Assembly: GCF_009931655.1 (NCBI RefSeq) | Contig: NZ_CP047984.1 | Location: forward strand, 1,860,001-1,924,000 | Direction of reading: 5' to 3' | DNA: 64,000 bases | From: Pontibacter russatus | Lineage (GTDB): Bacteria > Bacteroidota > Bacteroidia > Cytophagales > Hymenobacteraceae | Shown: one piece after another, positions 33,340 through 42,927 of the stretch | Numbering within the stretch: position 1 is the stretch's first letter | Layout of the letters: every line of letters starts with the position of its first letter | The notes under the pieces: generated by a model | Told to the model about the DNA's origin: nothing | Databases searched by the model: none | The model's input: only the letters and a program-made list of their open reading frames with translations | Made by a program: the position numbers and the translations under genes

Positions 33340-35475
33340 ATGGCAGAAAATAATAACAAAGGCAACAACAAGAAGAAAAAGCCGATGATCCCGAACACGC
33401 CGCCACGGCCCACCATGCAGTTGTGGATGCTGGCGGTGCTCATTCTGCTGATCTTCGGGCTGACTTACCTGAACAAGAGCAACTCCACCGTAGAAACCAC
33501 CCAACAGGAGTTTGAGGAGATGCTGCTGAGCGGCGACGTGAAGAAGCTGACCATCGTGAACGGGAAGACCGTGGAGGTGACCCTGAAGGAAGAGGCGCTG
33601 CAGAACGACAAGTACAAGACGGAGCTGAACAACCAGGATGCCCTCGGAGGGATAGAGCAGGGACCGCATTACCACTTCCAGATTATCTCTGCTGAAACCT
33701 TTAAGGAAGACCTGGAGAAGATGCAGGAGAACGTCCCGAAAGACCAGCGGGTGGGCTACACCCTGGATACCCGCTCCAGCTTTGCCGACTTCTTCCTGCA
33801 GTGGGGCTTCCTGATTCTGCTGGTGTTCGGCTTCTGGTTCCTGATGCGCCGTGTCACCACGGGTGGCGCAGGAGGCCAGATATTCAACATCGGCAAGTCG
33901 AAGGCGGCCCTTTTTGATGCGGAGAACAAGGTAAAGATCACGTTTAAGGACGTGGCGGGCCTGGAAGAGGCAAAGGAGGAGGTGCAGGAGATCGTGGAGT
34001 TCCTGAAGACGCCATCTAAGTTCACCATACTCGGCGGTAAAATACCGAAAGGCGCGTTGCTGGTGGGCCCTCCGGGTACAGGAAAAACCCTTCTGGCGAA
34101 AGCCGTGGCGGGTGAGGCGGACGTACCGTTCTTCTCGCTGTCCGGCTCCGACTTCGTGGAGATGTTTGTGGGGGTGGGCGCTGCCCGTGTGCGCGACCTG
34201 TTCAAGCAGGCGAAGGCCAAGGCGCCTTGTATCATCTTTATCGATGAGATTGACGCCATTGGCCGCCACCGCAGCCGCGGCTCGACGCCCGGCGGCAACG
34301 ACGAGCGGGAGAACACCCTGAACTCCCTGCTGGTGGAGATGGACGGCTTCGCCACTGACTCCGGGGTGATTATCCTGGCCGCGACCAACCGCCCTGACAC
34401 ACTGGACTCTGCCTTGCTGCGCCCCGGCCGTTTCGACCGCCAGATCAGCATCGACAAGCCCGACATTAACGGCCGCACCGAGATCTTTAACGTACACCTG
34501 AAGCCACTGACGCTGGCCCCGGACGTGAACGCAAAGAAACTTGCCGCCCAGACCCCGGGCTTTGCGGGCGCCGAAATCGCGAACGTCTGTAACGAGGCGG
34601 CCCTTATCGCGGCCCGCCGGAACAAGAAAGCGGTAGACCAGCAGGACTTCAACGACGCGATTGACCGTGTGATTGGCGGTCTGGAGAAGAAGAACAAGAT
34701 TATATCTCCGGAAGAGAAGAAAATTGTGGCGTACCATGAGGCGGGTCACGCAGTGGCTGGCTGGTTTCTGGAGCACGCCGACCCGTTGGTGAAGGTGAGC
34801 ATCGTGCCGCGCGGTGTGGCGGCATTAGGCTACGCGCAGTATCTTCCGAAAGAGCAGTTCTTATATACGACTGAGCAGCTGATAGACGAAATGTGCATGG
34901 CACTTGGCGGCCGTGCCGCAGAAGAGCTTGTGTTCGGCAAAATCTCGACGGGCGCCCTGAGCGACCTGGAGCGCATCACGAAAATGGCGTACAGCATCGT
35001 GACGATGTACGGCATGAACAAGAAGATCGGCAACGTGTCGTTCTATGACTCGAAGCAAAGCTCCGACTATACCTTCAGCAAGCCCTATTCCGAAGCTACT
35101 GCCCAGACAATAGACGAGGAAGTGCGCGTGATCATCCAGGCGGCTTACGACCGCACCAAACAACTGCTGACGGATAAGGGTCCGGAGTTGGAAGTAATAG
35201 CCCAGGAGCTGCTGGCGAAGGAAATTCTGTTCCAGAGCGATTTGGAGCGCCTGGTGGGTCCGCGTCCGTTTGAGGCGCTCACCGCTTACCAGGCACACAC
35301 CGCCGGTACGGACCGCAGCCAGACGCTGAGCGAAGTGGAGCAGCACGCTCCCGTGGAGCAAGGCTTGACGCAGCACCCGGAGCAGGAAGAAGGCCAGGTG
35401 CCGGGCACTCCACTCAACGGCAACGGCAACATCCCCGCGGAGCAGGACGATTCTGTAAACTCAAGAAGAGCTTGA
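33340..35475 (+). CDS. ftsH: ATP-dependent zinc metalloprotease FtsH
   Basis: 711 residues. A basic N-terminal cytoplasmic stub, TM1 (about 28-46), a periplasmic region, TM2 (about 148-168), then the AAA+ module with Walker [19 protein letters not shown], Walker [13 protein letters not shown] and [22 protein letters not shown]. The M41 protease domain has HEAGH and the third zinc-ligand region. The C-terminus (about 630-711) is a hydrophilic, Gln/Glu-rich tail typical of Bacteroidota FtsH. It degrades membrane proteins and short-lived regulators. The next gene starts 11 nt after its stop. Confidence 0.97.
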   Translation: MAENNNKGNNKKKKPMIPNTPPRPTMQLWMLAVLILLIFGLTYLNKSNSTVETTQQEFEEMLLSGDVKKLTIVNGKTVEVTLKEEALQNDKYKTELNNQDALGGIEQGPHYHFQIISAETFKEDLEKMQENVPKDQRVGYTLDTRSSFADFFLQWGFLILLVFGFWFLMRRVTTGGAGGQIFNIGKSKAALFDAENKVKITFKDVAGLEEAKEEVQEIVEFLKTPSKFTILGGKIPKGALLVGPPGTGKTLLAKAVAGEADVPFFSLSGSDFVEMFVGVGAARVRDLFKQAKAKAPCIIFIDEIDAIGRHRSRGSTPGGNDERENTLNSLLVEMDGFATDSGVIILAATNRPDTLDSALLRPGRFDRQISIDKPDINGRTEIFNVHLKPLTLAPDVNAKKLAAQTPGFAGAEIANVCNEAALIAARRNKKAVDQQDFNDAIDRVIGGLEKKNKIISPEEKKIVAYHEAGHAVAGWFLEHADPLVKVSIVPRGVAALGYAQYLPKEQFLYTTEQLIDEMCMALGGRAAEELVFGKISTGALSDLERITKMAYSIVTMYGMNKKIGNVSFYDSKQSSDYTFSKPYSEATAQTIDEEVRVIIQAAYDRTKQLLTDKGPELEVIAQELLAKEILFQSDLERLVGPRPFEALTAYQAHTAGTDRSQTLSEVEQHAPVEQGLTQHPEQEEGQVPGTPLNGNGNIPAEQDDSVNSRRA

Positions 35476-35486
35476 CCTGAACAGGC

Positions 35487-36140
35487 ATGTACGAAGCAAA
35501 ATCAAAAGAAATAGTTTTAAGAAGAGTAAGAGAGGCGCTGGCTAAGTCGGCGCCTTTTCTGCCTCCTACCCCTGATTTCACCTCGCCGCTGTACCCGGTG
35601 GTGCCCATCGAGGATATGTCCATCCTGTTCGCGGAGAACTTTATCCGCAATGCCGGGGTGTTCATCTACTGCGAGAACCAGGAAGACTTCTTCGACCAGC
35701 TTTATATATATAAAAAAGAGCAGCACCTGCAGCACCTGTACGTATGGGAGCGCAACCTGCAGGCAGCCCTCGCGCATGCGGGCATCGAGTTCAGCGACAA
35801 TGACGAAACTTTTGTGCAAGACGCGGAGGCCAGCCTCACCACCTGCGAGTCCCTCATCACCCGCACGGGCAGCATTCTGGTGAGTTCGGCAAACGCCGGA
35901 GGCCGCCGGCTGAGCATCTATCCGCCCACCCACATGGTGGTGGCGCAGGGCAGCCAACTGGTGCCGGATATAAAAGACGCCCTGCAGCGCCTGCGCAACA
36001 AGTATAAAGAGAATTTCCCATCCATGGTTTCGGTGGTGAGTGGGCCAAGCCGCACAGCTGACATTGAGAAGACGCTGGTGATGGGTGCCCACGGCCCGAA
36101 GCAGCTAGTCCTGTTCCTGATTGATGACCTTCCGCATTAA
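35487..36140 (+). CDS. LUD-domain (LutC/YkgG-like) protein
   Basis: 217 residues with the LUD fold. Conserved features are a C-terminal LITRTGSILVSSANAGGRRLSIYPPTHMVVA segment (substrate and cofactor region of LutC-like proteins) and SVVSGPSRTADIEKTLVMGAHGPKQL. LUD proteins in lutABC operons take part in lactate oxidation. The stand-alone Bacteroidota version beside ftsH has no proven function, and lutA/lutB are absent here. It overlaps lpxH by 17 nt. Confidence 0.88.
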   Translation: MYEAKSKEIVLRRVREALAKSAPFLPPTPDFTSPLYPVVPIEDMSILFAENFIRNAGVFIYCENQEDFFDQLYIYKKEQHLQHLYVWERNLQAALAHAGIEFSDNDETFVQDAEASLTTCESLITRTGSILVSSANAGGRRLSIYPPTHMVVAQGSQLVPDIKDALQRLRNKYKENFPSMVSVVSGPSRTADIEKTLVMGAHGPKQLVLFLIDDLPH

Positions 36141-36894
36141 CGAACTCTTACCAGGAAAGAAAGTATACTTTGCCTCTGATTTCCATTTGGGCGTGCCCGA
36201 TGCCGAGACCAGCAGGGCAAGGGAGCAGAAGATAGTGCGGTGGCTGGAGACGGCGCGGCAGGATGCGGCGGCAGTGCTGCTTGTCGGGGACATCTTCGAC
36301 TTCTGGTTTGAGTACAGGCACACCATCCCGAAAGGCTTTGTGCGGCTGCAGGGCAAGCTGGCCGAGCTGACGGACAGTGGCATTCCGGTGCTGCTCTTCA
36401 CGGGCAATCACGACATGTGGATGTTCGACTACTTCCCCACGGAACTTAATATACCGGTGCTGCGCGAGCCTATTTCCACTACTTTTGGAGACAAAACATT
36501 CTATATAGGACACGGCGACGGCCTCGGCCCCGGTGACCACACCTACAAGCTGCTGAAGCGGGTGTTTGACAACAAGGCCTGCCAGTGGCTGTTTGGGCGG
36601 GTGCATCCGAACCTGGGCATCGGGGTGGCGAACAGGTGGTCGAGGAGGAGCCGCATCAGCAACAACAAGAAAGATGAGGCCTTTATGGGCGAAGAGGAGT
36701 GGCTGCTCCAGTATTGCCGCGAGGTGGAGAAAGTGCAGCACCATGACTATTATATCTTCGGGCACCGCCACCTGCCCCTCGACCTGCCCATCGGCGACAG
36801 CAGCCGCTACCTGAACCTGGGGGAGTGGGTCAATTTTTGCACCTACGCCGTATATGACGGCGACACGCTACAACTGAAGACCTTTGAAGACTAA
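36124..36894 (+). CDS. lpxH: UDP-2,3-diacylglucosamine diphosphatase (LpxH-like)
   Basis: 256 residues from the ATG at 36124 (a TTG one codon earlier is also possible). It is a calcineurin-type metallophosphoesterase with all metal-binding blocks: FASDFHLG, VGDIFDFWFEYR, FTGNHDMWM, IGHGDGLGPGD and FGHRHLPLDLP. LpxH removes UMP from UDP-diacyl-GlcN to form lipid X in lipid A synthesis. The Bacteroidota branch of the family is slightly longer than E. coli LpxH, as here. Translation is likely coupled to the LUD gene (17-nt overlap) and to the following gene (11-nt overlap). Confidence 0.9.
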   Translation: MTFRINELLPGKKVYFASDFHLGVPDAETSRAREQKIVRWLETARQDAAAVLLVGDIFDFWFEYRHTIPKGFVRLQGKLAELTDSGIPVLLFTGNHDMWMFDYFPTELNIPVLREPISTTFGDKTFYIGHGDGLGPGDHTYKLLKRVFDNKACQWLFGRVHPNLGIGVANRWSRRSRISNNKKDEAFMGEEEWLLQYCREVEKVQHHDYYIFGHRHLPLDLPIGDSSRYLNLGEWVNFCTYAVYDGDTLQLKTFED

Positions 36895-37702
36895 GGCATA
36901 TAAATACCTGCTGCTGCTGGTGCTGCTTCTGGCTCCCGGGTATGCCTCCTTTTCTCAGCAGTTGCGCTATAGCCACAGCTTCCCGATCAGTTCCCCAACC
37001 ACTATCTCGCAGGACCGCAACGGCTATATATACCTGCTGGACCCGCTGCACAACCTCGCGCGCCTCGACTCGGTGGGCCGCCCCGTGGATACCTTCTCCC
37101 CTCCTACCCGTGGCCGCATCAGCAACATAGAGGCCTGGAACCCGATGAAAATCCTGCTTTTTTATGAAGACCGGCAGTCGCTTCTTTTGCTCGACAGGTT
37201 CCTGCGCCCTATCAGCAGCACCGAACTGCGCGACCTCAACTACCAAGGCATCGCCAAGGTTGCCACGCTCGCTGCCGATGACGGCTTCTGGCTCTTCGAC
37301 GAAACCAACCTCACCTTGAGCAAGCTGGACCTGCGCCTGCGCAGCGTATCCGCGGAAACACCCCTCAACCTTATCCTGGACAAGGCCCGCTTCGATGTGC
37401 GGCAGTTGCGGGAGTACCAGAACATGCTCTACCTGCTGGACTACAACAACGGCATTTATGTGTTCGACAACCTGGGCAACTACAAGAAAAGCATGCCGCT
37501 AAAGGGCATCAGTCATATCGGCTTCCGGGGAAACAAGCTGTTCTTTGTGCAGGAGGGGCAGCTGCACTTTTATGATTTATATACCTCCGAAAAGCGAAGC
37601 ATCGACCTGCCGGAGCAGAAGTTATATATAACCGCCCTCGCCGGGGATAACCACCTGTACCTTTTCACAGACGACGCGGTGGACATATATAACTGGCAGT
37701 AA
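36884..37702 (+). CDS. Exported hypothetical protein with propeller-like repeats
   Basis: 272 residues starting at a TTG that overlaps the lpxH stop. This start gives a clean Sec signal peptide (YKYLLLLVLLLAPGYASFSQ). The rest is beta-rich with repeated hydrophobic-D/N-G motifs (DRNGYIYLLDPLHNLARLD, NNGIYVFDNLGNYKK, DNHLYLFTDDAVDIYN) resembling NHL/beta-propeller blades. The sequence is too divergent for me to assign a family. It is the last gene of the rsfS-ftsH unit and is convergent with the SMR gene, with only 3 nt between stops. Confidence 0.75.
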   Translation: MKTKAYKYLLLLVLLLAPGYASFSQQLRYSHSFPISSPTTISQDRNGYIYLLDPLHNLARLDSVGRPVDTFSPPTRGRISNIEAWNPMKILLFYEDRQSLLLLDRFLRPISSTELRDLNYQGIAKVATLAADDGFWLFDETNLTLSKLDLRLRSVSAETPLNLILDKARFDVRQLREYQNMLYLLDYNNGIYVFDNLGNYKKSMPLKGISHIGFRGNKLFFVQEGQLHFYDLYTSEKRSIDLPEQKLYITALAGDNHLYLFTDDAVDIYNWQ

Positions 37703-37705
37703 CGG

Positions 37706-38035
37706 TTACTTTGCCCCGGAAAACACCTTCAGCCCCACCACACCCGCTATAATCAGCAGGAGGCAAATGACCCGGATAAGGTCGCGCGGCTCGTTGAGAA
37801 ACACCATTCCGAGTATGGCCGTGCCCGCCGCCCCGATGCCTGTCCAGATGCCGTAGGCGGTGCCCAGCGGCAGGTGCTTCATCGCCTGCGCCAGCAGCAC
37901 AAAGCTCAGAATCATCACGATAACGGTTACCACGCTCACGCCTATTTTCGTGAACCCTTCGCTGTACTTCAGCCCGAAGGCCCAGCCAATCTCACAGATG
38001 CCCGCCAGAATCAGGTATACCCACGCCATGTTCAT
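37706..38035 (-). CDS. sugE: Small multidrug-resistance family exporter, Gdx (SugE) type
   Basis: 109 residues with four transmembrane helices. It has the essential membrane Glu (GICEIGWAFGLKYSEGF) and the block KHLPLGTAYGIWTGIGAAGTAILG, which matches guanidinium exporters (Gdx, formerly SugE) and not the EmrE/QacE branch. Gdx proteins act as dual-topology dimers exchanging guanidinium for protons. I looked upstream for a guanidine riboswitch and did not recognise one. It is a single-gene unit. Confidence 0.88.
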   Translation of the reverse strand: MNMAWVYLILAGICEIGWAFGLKYSEGFTKIGVSVVTVIVMILSFVLLAQAMKHLPLGTAYGIWTGIGAAGTAILGMVFLNEPRDLIRVICLLLIIAGVVGLKVFSGAK

Positions 38036-38210
38036 TTCTCAGGTGTTGGTTTAGTTGAGGCGCAAAGATACGAAATAGATTCGCCGGGTTCACACTGGTT
38101 ATATATAGCCAGGCGTATTCGAGCTGCATGAAATGAACCTGCCTGTGGCACAGGCAGCATATATAAATTTATATATAACCCGAGCGCAAAGTATATAGAA
38201 AGTGCCCGGC
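38036..38210. other. Short intergenic region with palindromes
   Basis: Lies between the GNAT stop and the SMR start. It contains the near-perfect palindrome CTGCCTGTGgCACAGGCAG (38139-38157), immediately followed by an AT palindrome around 38160-38177 (ATATATAAATTTATATAT). Possibly a terminator for the GNAT gene on the minus strand. Confidence 0.4.
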
Positions 38211-39083
38211 CTATACGACGATCGGAAGCAGCATCTCGTATTGCCGGAGCACATGGCTGAAGTGGCGCCGCCCGAGGTATGAGACAAGGGAGGTGGTGTC
38301 AAGATCAATATTTACGAACATGAGCGCGGGAGCCGAAGTGTGTTGCACCGCCTCGCGCAGCAGGGCCGTGCCAATGCCTTTGCCGCGTCTGCGGGCGTCT
38401 ACGGCAAACTGCGCCACAGAACCAGTATGGGGAAAGAAAGCGATATAGCCGGCAATTTCCTGCTCCGTATCCCGGGCCTCCAGCATTATTTTCTCATCGG
38501 GGCTTTTCCGGATGGCCTCCGCCGTGTTTTGCCACGATGGTTCCGCATCCCTAAAGCGGCTATATGCCTCCCAATCAGGCCTTGTGGTGGCGGCAACGGT
38601 TATACCCTCCGGTTCCGCCACGCCCAGCAGCAACTCGCTCTTCTGCGCCCTGAACAAATCCAGCGTGCGCGTCACCCTGAACCCGATGGCCTTGTAAGAC
38701 CGCAGCGCGGGGGCGTTCTCCCGTATCACCTCCAGCAGGCACTGCTCCATGCCGCTCTCCCTTAGCTTGGGCAGCATAAAAGCATATAACTGTTGCGTCA
38801 GGTTGTAGCCCCTGTACTGCGGCAGCACGCCCGTGCCGGCATTGTAGGCCGTCGGCCTGCCCTGCCACTCCCCCAGGCCTGTCAGGACGAAGCCCACCAT
38901 CCCGGTGCCCACATAAGCCGCCACACAGAAGGACGGCACGATTCCCTCCCGCTTGATTTTAGCCCTGAACTGCTCCGCGCTCAGGTGGACAGGCATCAGG
39001 TAATCCGCAAACGCCTGCAGAAACGTCTCGTGCAGTTGGGGCAGGTCTTTTTCCGCGAGAAAGTTAAATCGAAAGTCGGGCAT
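38211..39083 (-). CDS. GNAT-family N-acetyltransferase (two-domain)
   Basis: 290 residues from the ATG at 39083. A much longer in-frame extension to 39557 crosses the divergent promoter region and the first codons of the dehydrogenase on the other strand, so I reject it. The N-terminal half has a complete GNAT core (GTGVLPQYRGYNLTQQLYAFMLPKLRESG, then VIRENAPALRSYKAIGF). The C-terminal half has a second acetyl-CoA loop, VDARRRGKGIGTALLREAV. Tandem GNAT domains of this type acetylate small molecules or peptides; the substrate is unknown. Confidence 0.85.
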   Translation of the reverse strand: MPDFRFNFLAEKDLPQLHETFLQAFADYLMPVHLSAEQFRAKIKREGIVPSFCVAAYVGTGMVGFVLTGLGEWQGRPTAYNAGTGVLPQYRGYNLTQQLYAFMLPKLRESGMEQCLLEVIRENAPALRSYKAIGFRVTRTLDLFRAQKSELLLGVAEPEGITVAATTRPDWEAYSRFRDAEPSWQNTAEAIRKSPDEKIMLEARDTEQEIAGYIAFFPHTGSVAQFAVDARRRGKGIGTALLREAVQHTSAPALMFVNIDLDTTSLVSYLGRRHFSHVLRQYEMLLPIVV

Positions 39084-39251
39084 GCTTGCTGTATCCGGTA
39101 AGGCTGTAGTCTGTCTACGTTTAACCACAGAAAGATAGTTGCCTCTGCCGCCACTGTGCCGGTATATAACTTGCCTTACCTGAGCGCCGTTTATAGTAGC
39201 TACACTTTGCCAGCGCAGCCGGCAAGGCATCTTCAAACTAAAGCAATAGCT

Positions 39252-40409
39252 ATGAAAGCAGCAGTATTCCACAAAATGAAAGACATCCGGGTGGACAACG
39301 TGGAGGACCCCAGAATCCTTGATCCGCGCGATGCCATTGTCCGGGTTACCTCCACCGCCATCTGTGGCTCCGATCTGCACATCTACAACGGGATGATTCC
39401 GCAGGCGAAAAACATGGTGATGGGCCACGAGTTTATGGGCGTGGTGGAGGAGACCGGCGCGCAGGTGCGGAACATTAAAAAGGGCGACCGCGTGATCGTG
39501 CCCTTCCCTATCTCCTGCGGCAGCTGCTTCTTCTGCCAGCAAGGGCACTATCCGCACTGCGAGAACTCCAACCCCGAAAACTACGGACCCGAGGGCGGCC
39601 TGATGAGTGAAAAAGGCGCCGCCCTATATGGCTACACGGATCTATATGGCGGCTATGCCGGCGGGCAGGCCGAGTATGTGCGGGTGCCCTTTGCCGATGT
39701 GGGCCCCGTAAAAATCTCCGACCAGTTCACAGACGAGCAGGTGCTCTTCCTGACCGACATCTTTCCGACTGGCTACACGGCGGTGCATTGGGGCGAGGTG
39801 AAAGGCGGCGAGACGGTGGCCGTGTTCGGGTGCGGCCCGGTTGGCCTGATGGCGCAGAAAGTGGCCTGGATAAAAGGCGCGAAGCGCGTGATAGGCGTAG
39901 ACCTGGAGAACTACCGCCTCGATATGGCGCGGCGCTCCGCCAAGTCAGAAACCATCAACCTGAGAGACGTGGACCCCATCGAGGCCATCCGCGACATGAC
40001 CGATGGCCGCGGCGCCGACGTCTGCATCGACGCCGTGGGCATGGAGGCCGACAAGTCTATTCTCGACCGTGCCCTGTCTGTGGTGCATATGGAAAAAGGA
40101 ACCATTAACGCGCTCAAGATGTGTTTCAGCGCGGTGCGCCGGGGCGGCATTGTGTCGGTGGTGGGGGTATATGGCTCACCTTACGACAACTTCCCGCTGT
40201 ACCAGGTCTTCGACAAAGGCCTCACCATCCGTGCCGGGCAAGCGCCGGTGCAGCTCTTTGTGGACGAGCTGTACAGTTGGGTGGACCAAGGCAAAATTGT
40301 GCTGGACGACATTATCACGCACACGCTGCCGCTGGAGCAGGCCTCCCACGCCTACGACATCTTTAACAAGAAAGAAGACAACTGTGTGAAGGTGGTGCTG
40401 AAGCCGTAA
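39252..40409 (+). CDS. Zinc-dependent alcohol dehydrogenase (FdhA-like MDR family)
   Basis: 385 residues from the ATG at 39252. Catalytic-zinc region CGSDLHIYNG and GHEFMGVV; structural-zinc cluster CGSCFFCQQGHYPHC; Rossmann loop FGCGPVGLMAQ followed by GVDLENYRLDMA (NAD preference). The extended loop with YGYTDLYGGYAGGQAEYVRVP is like the glutathione-independent formaldehyde dehydrogenase group. It probably oxidises an alcohol or formaldehyde. Single gene, divergent from the GNAT gene, ending at the hairpin 40432-40451. Confidence 0.9.
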   Translation: MKAAVFHKMKDIRVDNVEDPRILDPRDAIVRVTSTAICGSDLHIYNGMIPQAKNMVMGHEFMGVVEETGAQVRNIKKGDRVIVPFPISCGSCFFCQQGHYPHCENSNPENYGPEGGLMSEKGAALYGYTDLYGGYAGGQAEYVRVPFADVGPVKISDQFTDEQVLFLTDIFPTGYTAVHWGEVKGGETVAVFGCGPVGLMAQKVAWIKGAKRVIGVDLENYRLDMARRSAKSETINLRDVDPIEAIRDMTDGRGADVCIDAVGMEADKSILDRALSVVHMEKGTINALKMCFSAVRRGGIVSVVGVYGSPYDNFPLYQVFDKGLTIRAGQAPVQLFVDELYSWVDQGKIVLDDIITHTLPLEQASHAYDIFNKKEDNCVKVVLKP

Positions 40410-40431
40410 AAATTATCACTTTATATCCAGT

Positions 40432-40451
40432 CCTGACTCACATGAGTCAGG
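40432..40451. terminator. Small hairpin between convergent genes
   Basis: A 9-bp perfect stem, CCTGACTCA/TGAGTCAGG, with a 2-nt centre, overlapping the stop of the minus-strand gene at 40447. It lacks a strong T-run. Confidence 0.5.
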
Positions 40452-41499
40452 GCTTGGGTATGAAGCGTACCAAATCTTTGAAAATCCTTGGCACCTCATC
40501 AACACGCTGCTTATAGGCAGCGTCATCTTCGGCAAGAAACAGCGCGAATGAGTATGTCTTTCTTCCGCACAACGCAGCATACAGTGCAGCAGAGCTTAAA
40601 AACACATAAAAGTTAAGATTTTTAACATCGGGGTCTGCTGCTAACTCCTCCAGGCTTTGGTTTTGTCTAACTTCAACAACTGTAATGCTCTTTTTAATCT
40701 CATCGATGAGATTTTTTGAGCGGCTTAGCTGTACGGAATCCTTGTATTGCTTCGGGTGAAATCTGATCAGCAGTTTCTTGTATCCCTCTTCCTGAAGGTA
40801 CTGGAATATTTCCTCAAGCGCTTTTCCGAACTGTTCCCAGGTTATAACCCCATAATCCAGAAAAGAATCCAGCACCAACACTGCATCAGCAGGGGCAGTG
40901 CTGTCGTTCGTAACCTTCTTAAACGGAAAAGGCACAATATTCCTGTTCCTGAACCCCGGAAAAGCCTCTGGACTAATGCCAAAAACAGCAGCATAGCCCG
41001 AAGCCAGGAAATACTTCTGTTGCTCCAGCCTTCCCGCATAGTTCAGAAGAATCAGCAGTTTGTAAAATAAACTTGGTTTTCCAACAGGGGGGCAAAGCAC
41101 CGTGTTGATAAAATCAAAGGGATAGTAGGAATACAGACCTTCCTCTATAAAAGAAAACCCTCGGCAGTTCCTGTGGCTGATAAACAGCCTGATAAAATCC
41201 AGGCCTGTCTGATTCGTGTATATATGAAAATTTAAATCCTGCGTGAGGCCCCGTACGTATTTGTCGAAGGTGGTTAGTCTAAACCAGCTCTTCCAAAACT
41301 GCCTCTCCATCGGGAAAGAGCTTTGGGGGTAGTGCGTAAATGGAAGATCTACTTCTAAAGCCACAGCTCCCGCCCTTGCAGGTCTGAACCCTCTCCCATA
41401 CATAAAGACACAATCAGCATGATTTAACTGCTTGTACTTTATTACCTCCAAACCAACAAAATACGTGATGTAGCTATGGATATAGAATAAGTGCTTCAT
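40447..41499 (-). CDS. Putative bacterial sialyltransferase-superfamily glycosyltransferase
   Basis: 350 residues, no signal or membrane segment. Three short motifs occur in the order known for GT38/GT52/GT80-type sialyltransferases: acidic-acidic-Gly (FIEEGLYSYYP, E119-E120-G121), His-Pro (LIRFHPKQ, H248-P249) and Ser-Ser (VFLSSAALYA, S302-S303). Overall layout and length also fit polysialyltransferase-like proteins. It would transfer an acidic sugar (sialic, Kdo or similar) to a surface glycan; donor and acceptor are unknown. The DNA here is more AT-rich than its flanks, like the next gene, which suggests transfer together. A weak leftward TAnnTTTG element (41618-41625) lies upstream. Confidence 0.6.
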   Translation of the reverse strand: MKHLFYIHSYITYFVGLEVIKYKQLNHADCVFMYGRGFRPARAGAVALEVDLPFTHYPQSSFPMERQFWKSWFRLTTFDKYVRGLTQDLNFHIYTNQTGLDFIRLFISHRNCRGFSFIEEGLYSYYPFDFINTVLCPPVGKPSLFYKLLILLNYAGRLEQQKYFLASGYAAVFGISPEAFPGFRNRNIVPFPFKKVTNDSTAPADAVLVLDSFLDYGVITWEQFGKALEEIFQYLQEEGYKKLLIRFHPKQYKDSVQLSRSKNLIDEIKKSITVVEVRQNQSLEELAADPDVKNLNFYVFLSSAALYAALCGRKTYSFALFLAEDDAAYKQRVDEVPRIFKDLVRFIPKP

Positions 41500-41817
41500 C
41501 GCCCGATAGATATACAGGTTAATGCCTGTTGCCAGGAAAGCGCATTTTTGGTAAACATTTGCCTGATGAACTCATGTTGTTCTAATCTGTTGATATACTG
41601 CAGCCTGATTACTAAGACAAAGCTAGGCAAAAGGAATCCACTTTACCAGCGTTGACTGCATGTTCTATATATTAAAGAGCATATTACTGCTGTAATGGTT
41701 TATCATGTTCTCTGGTATATATTTAAGCTGCGGCTTTATCTTAAAATCCGGCTAACAGCAGTAACTTAAGGTGCCTAATCAGCGCTTTCTGTACAGACTG
41801 ACTCAAAGCACAAATCT
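41500..41817. other. AT-rich divergent intergenic region
   Basis: 318 bases, clearly more AT-rich than the flanking housekeeping DNA. The only supported signal is a minus-strand TAGCTTTG element at 41618-41625. No RNA gene or repeat recognised. Confidence 0.5.
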
Positions 41818-42816
41818 ATGATCCATTACCTCCGCCATCACCAGATAGACAAGCAAAAGTGGGATGCCTGCATAGAGGCATCCAAGGAAGGGGTAATATG
41901 TGTTCTTTCATGGTACCTGGATATCGTCTCCCCGAATTGGAATGCCCTGGTAGATAAGGAGAATGGTATATATATGTCTGTGATGCCTTTAACCGGTAGC
42001 TCCAAGATGGGTTTCGCACGGCTTGGCTCTCCCCATTTTTGCCAGCAGTTAGGCATTATTTCTATTAGACCGCATGTAGACGCTTTAACAGCAGAGCAGT
42101 TCCTAAAAGAGACCGTCCGGCATTTCCGCTTTGTTCACAACTACAAATTCATCACAGGCAACACAGATGCGCTGGCGCAGCTATCAACGAGGTTCCATCT
42201 CTCTTCGCGCCACACCCGCTATTTGGACTTAAGCAGCACCTATGACAACCTATACAAAGGCTACAACCGCGACAGAAAAATGAATCTGAAGCGTGCCAAG
42301 CGTGCAGGTTTAAATATGACGGAAAGTGACGACATAGAACCGATGCTGGATTTCTTTAAAGCGCACGTTGCTCATAAAGTAGTTGGAGGCGTAGCCGAAC
42401 CCACCTACCAGATGTTGCGCGACCTGTATTCAAAAATGATAACAAACGGCCTGGGGAAACTGTTCTATACCTCAAAAGGTGGTGTGCTAAACGCCGGTTG
42501 CCTGTTCACTATATATAAAGGCAAAATCAGTTACACCTTCAATGCCGCGGACCTGATAGGGCGGACATTAAATGGGAGGACATTAATTCTTGACGAGGTA
42601 ATCCGGCAGCACGCTGGTTCAGCCTGTATATTTGATTTTGAAAGCCCTGCCATTGAACAGATCGACTATTTCTACGCCAGCTTTGGTGCAGCACAGGTGA
42701 AGTACTTTGCTTTGCATCATAATGCGTTGCCCCTGCCGATCAGACTTATCCGAGATATAAGAATACAGGTCTATCATGCGCTGAAACTGAACAAAGGCAT
42801 AGCTGAAGAGGAATAG
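41818..42816 (+). CDS. FemAB/BioF2-like GNAT-fold protein
   Basis: 332 residues from the ATG at 41818. Two GNAT-like lobes: the N-terminal lobe with WNALVDKENGIYMSVMPL, and a central lobe with YNRDRKMNLKRAKRAGL and LFYTSKGGVLNAGCLFTIYKGKISYTFNAAD, followed by LNGRTLILDEVIRQHAGSACIFDFE. These are features of FemAB-like aminoacyl or acyl transferases found in exopolysaccharide and capsule clusters. It may acylate an amino sugar of the glycan made by its neighbours (inference). Codon use is AT-richer than the surrounding genes. Confidence 0.75.
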   Translation: MIHYLRHHQIDKQKWDACIEASKEGVICVLSWYLDIVSPNWNALVDKENGIYMSVMPLTGSSKMGFARLGSPHFCQQLGIISIRPHVDALTAEQFLKETVRHFRFVHNYKFITGNTDALAQLSTRFHLSSRHTRYLDLSSTYDNLYKGYNRDRKMNLKRAKRAGLNMTESDDIEPMLDFFKAHVAHKVVGGVAEPTYQMLRDLYSKMITNGLGKLFYTSKGGVLNAGCLFTIYKGKISYTFNAADLIGRTLNGRTLILDEVIRQHAGSACIFDFESPAIEQIDYFYASFGAAQVKYFALHHNALPLPIRLIRDIRIQVYHALKLNKGIAEEE

Positions 42817-42927
42817 TGCCTTTCGCCCATTCTTATCAGTCTTGCACATACAAGTCGCAACCCCTTCTCTATCAGTATTTGGACATTGTATTTCAGCCGT
42901 TGCGGAGCTTACATCAAAGGCCTAATA

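Noticed and set aside
38036-38210. A guanidine riboswitch before the Gdx-type exporter
   Set aside because: None of the conserved ACGR or GGxxxC-type pattern could be recognised; only simple palindromes are present.
39084-39557. A longer N-terminus for the GNAT protein (ATG at 39557)
   Set aside because: It would run through the divergent intergenic region and the opposite-strand start of the dehydrogenase, and adds His/Arg-rich sequence foreign to the family.
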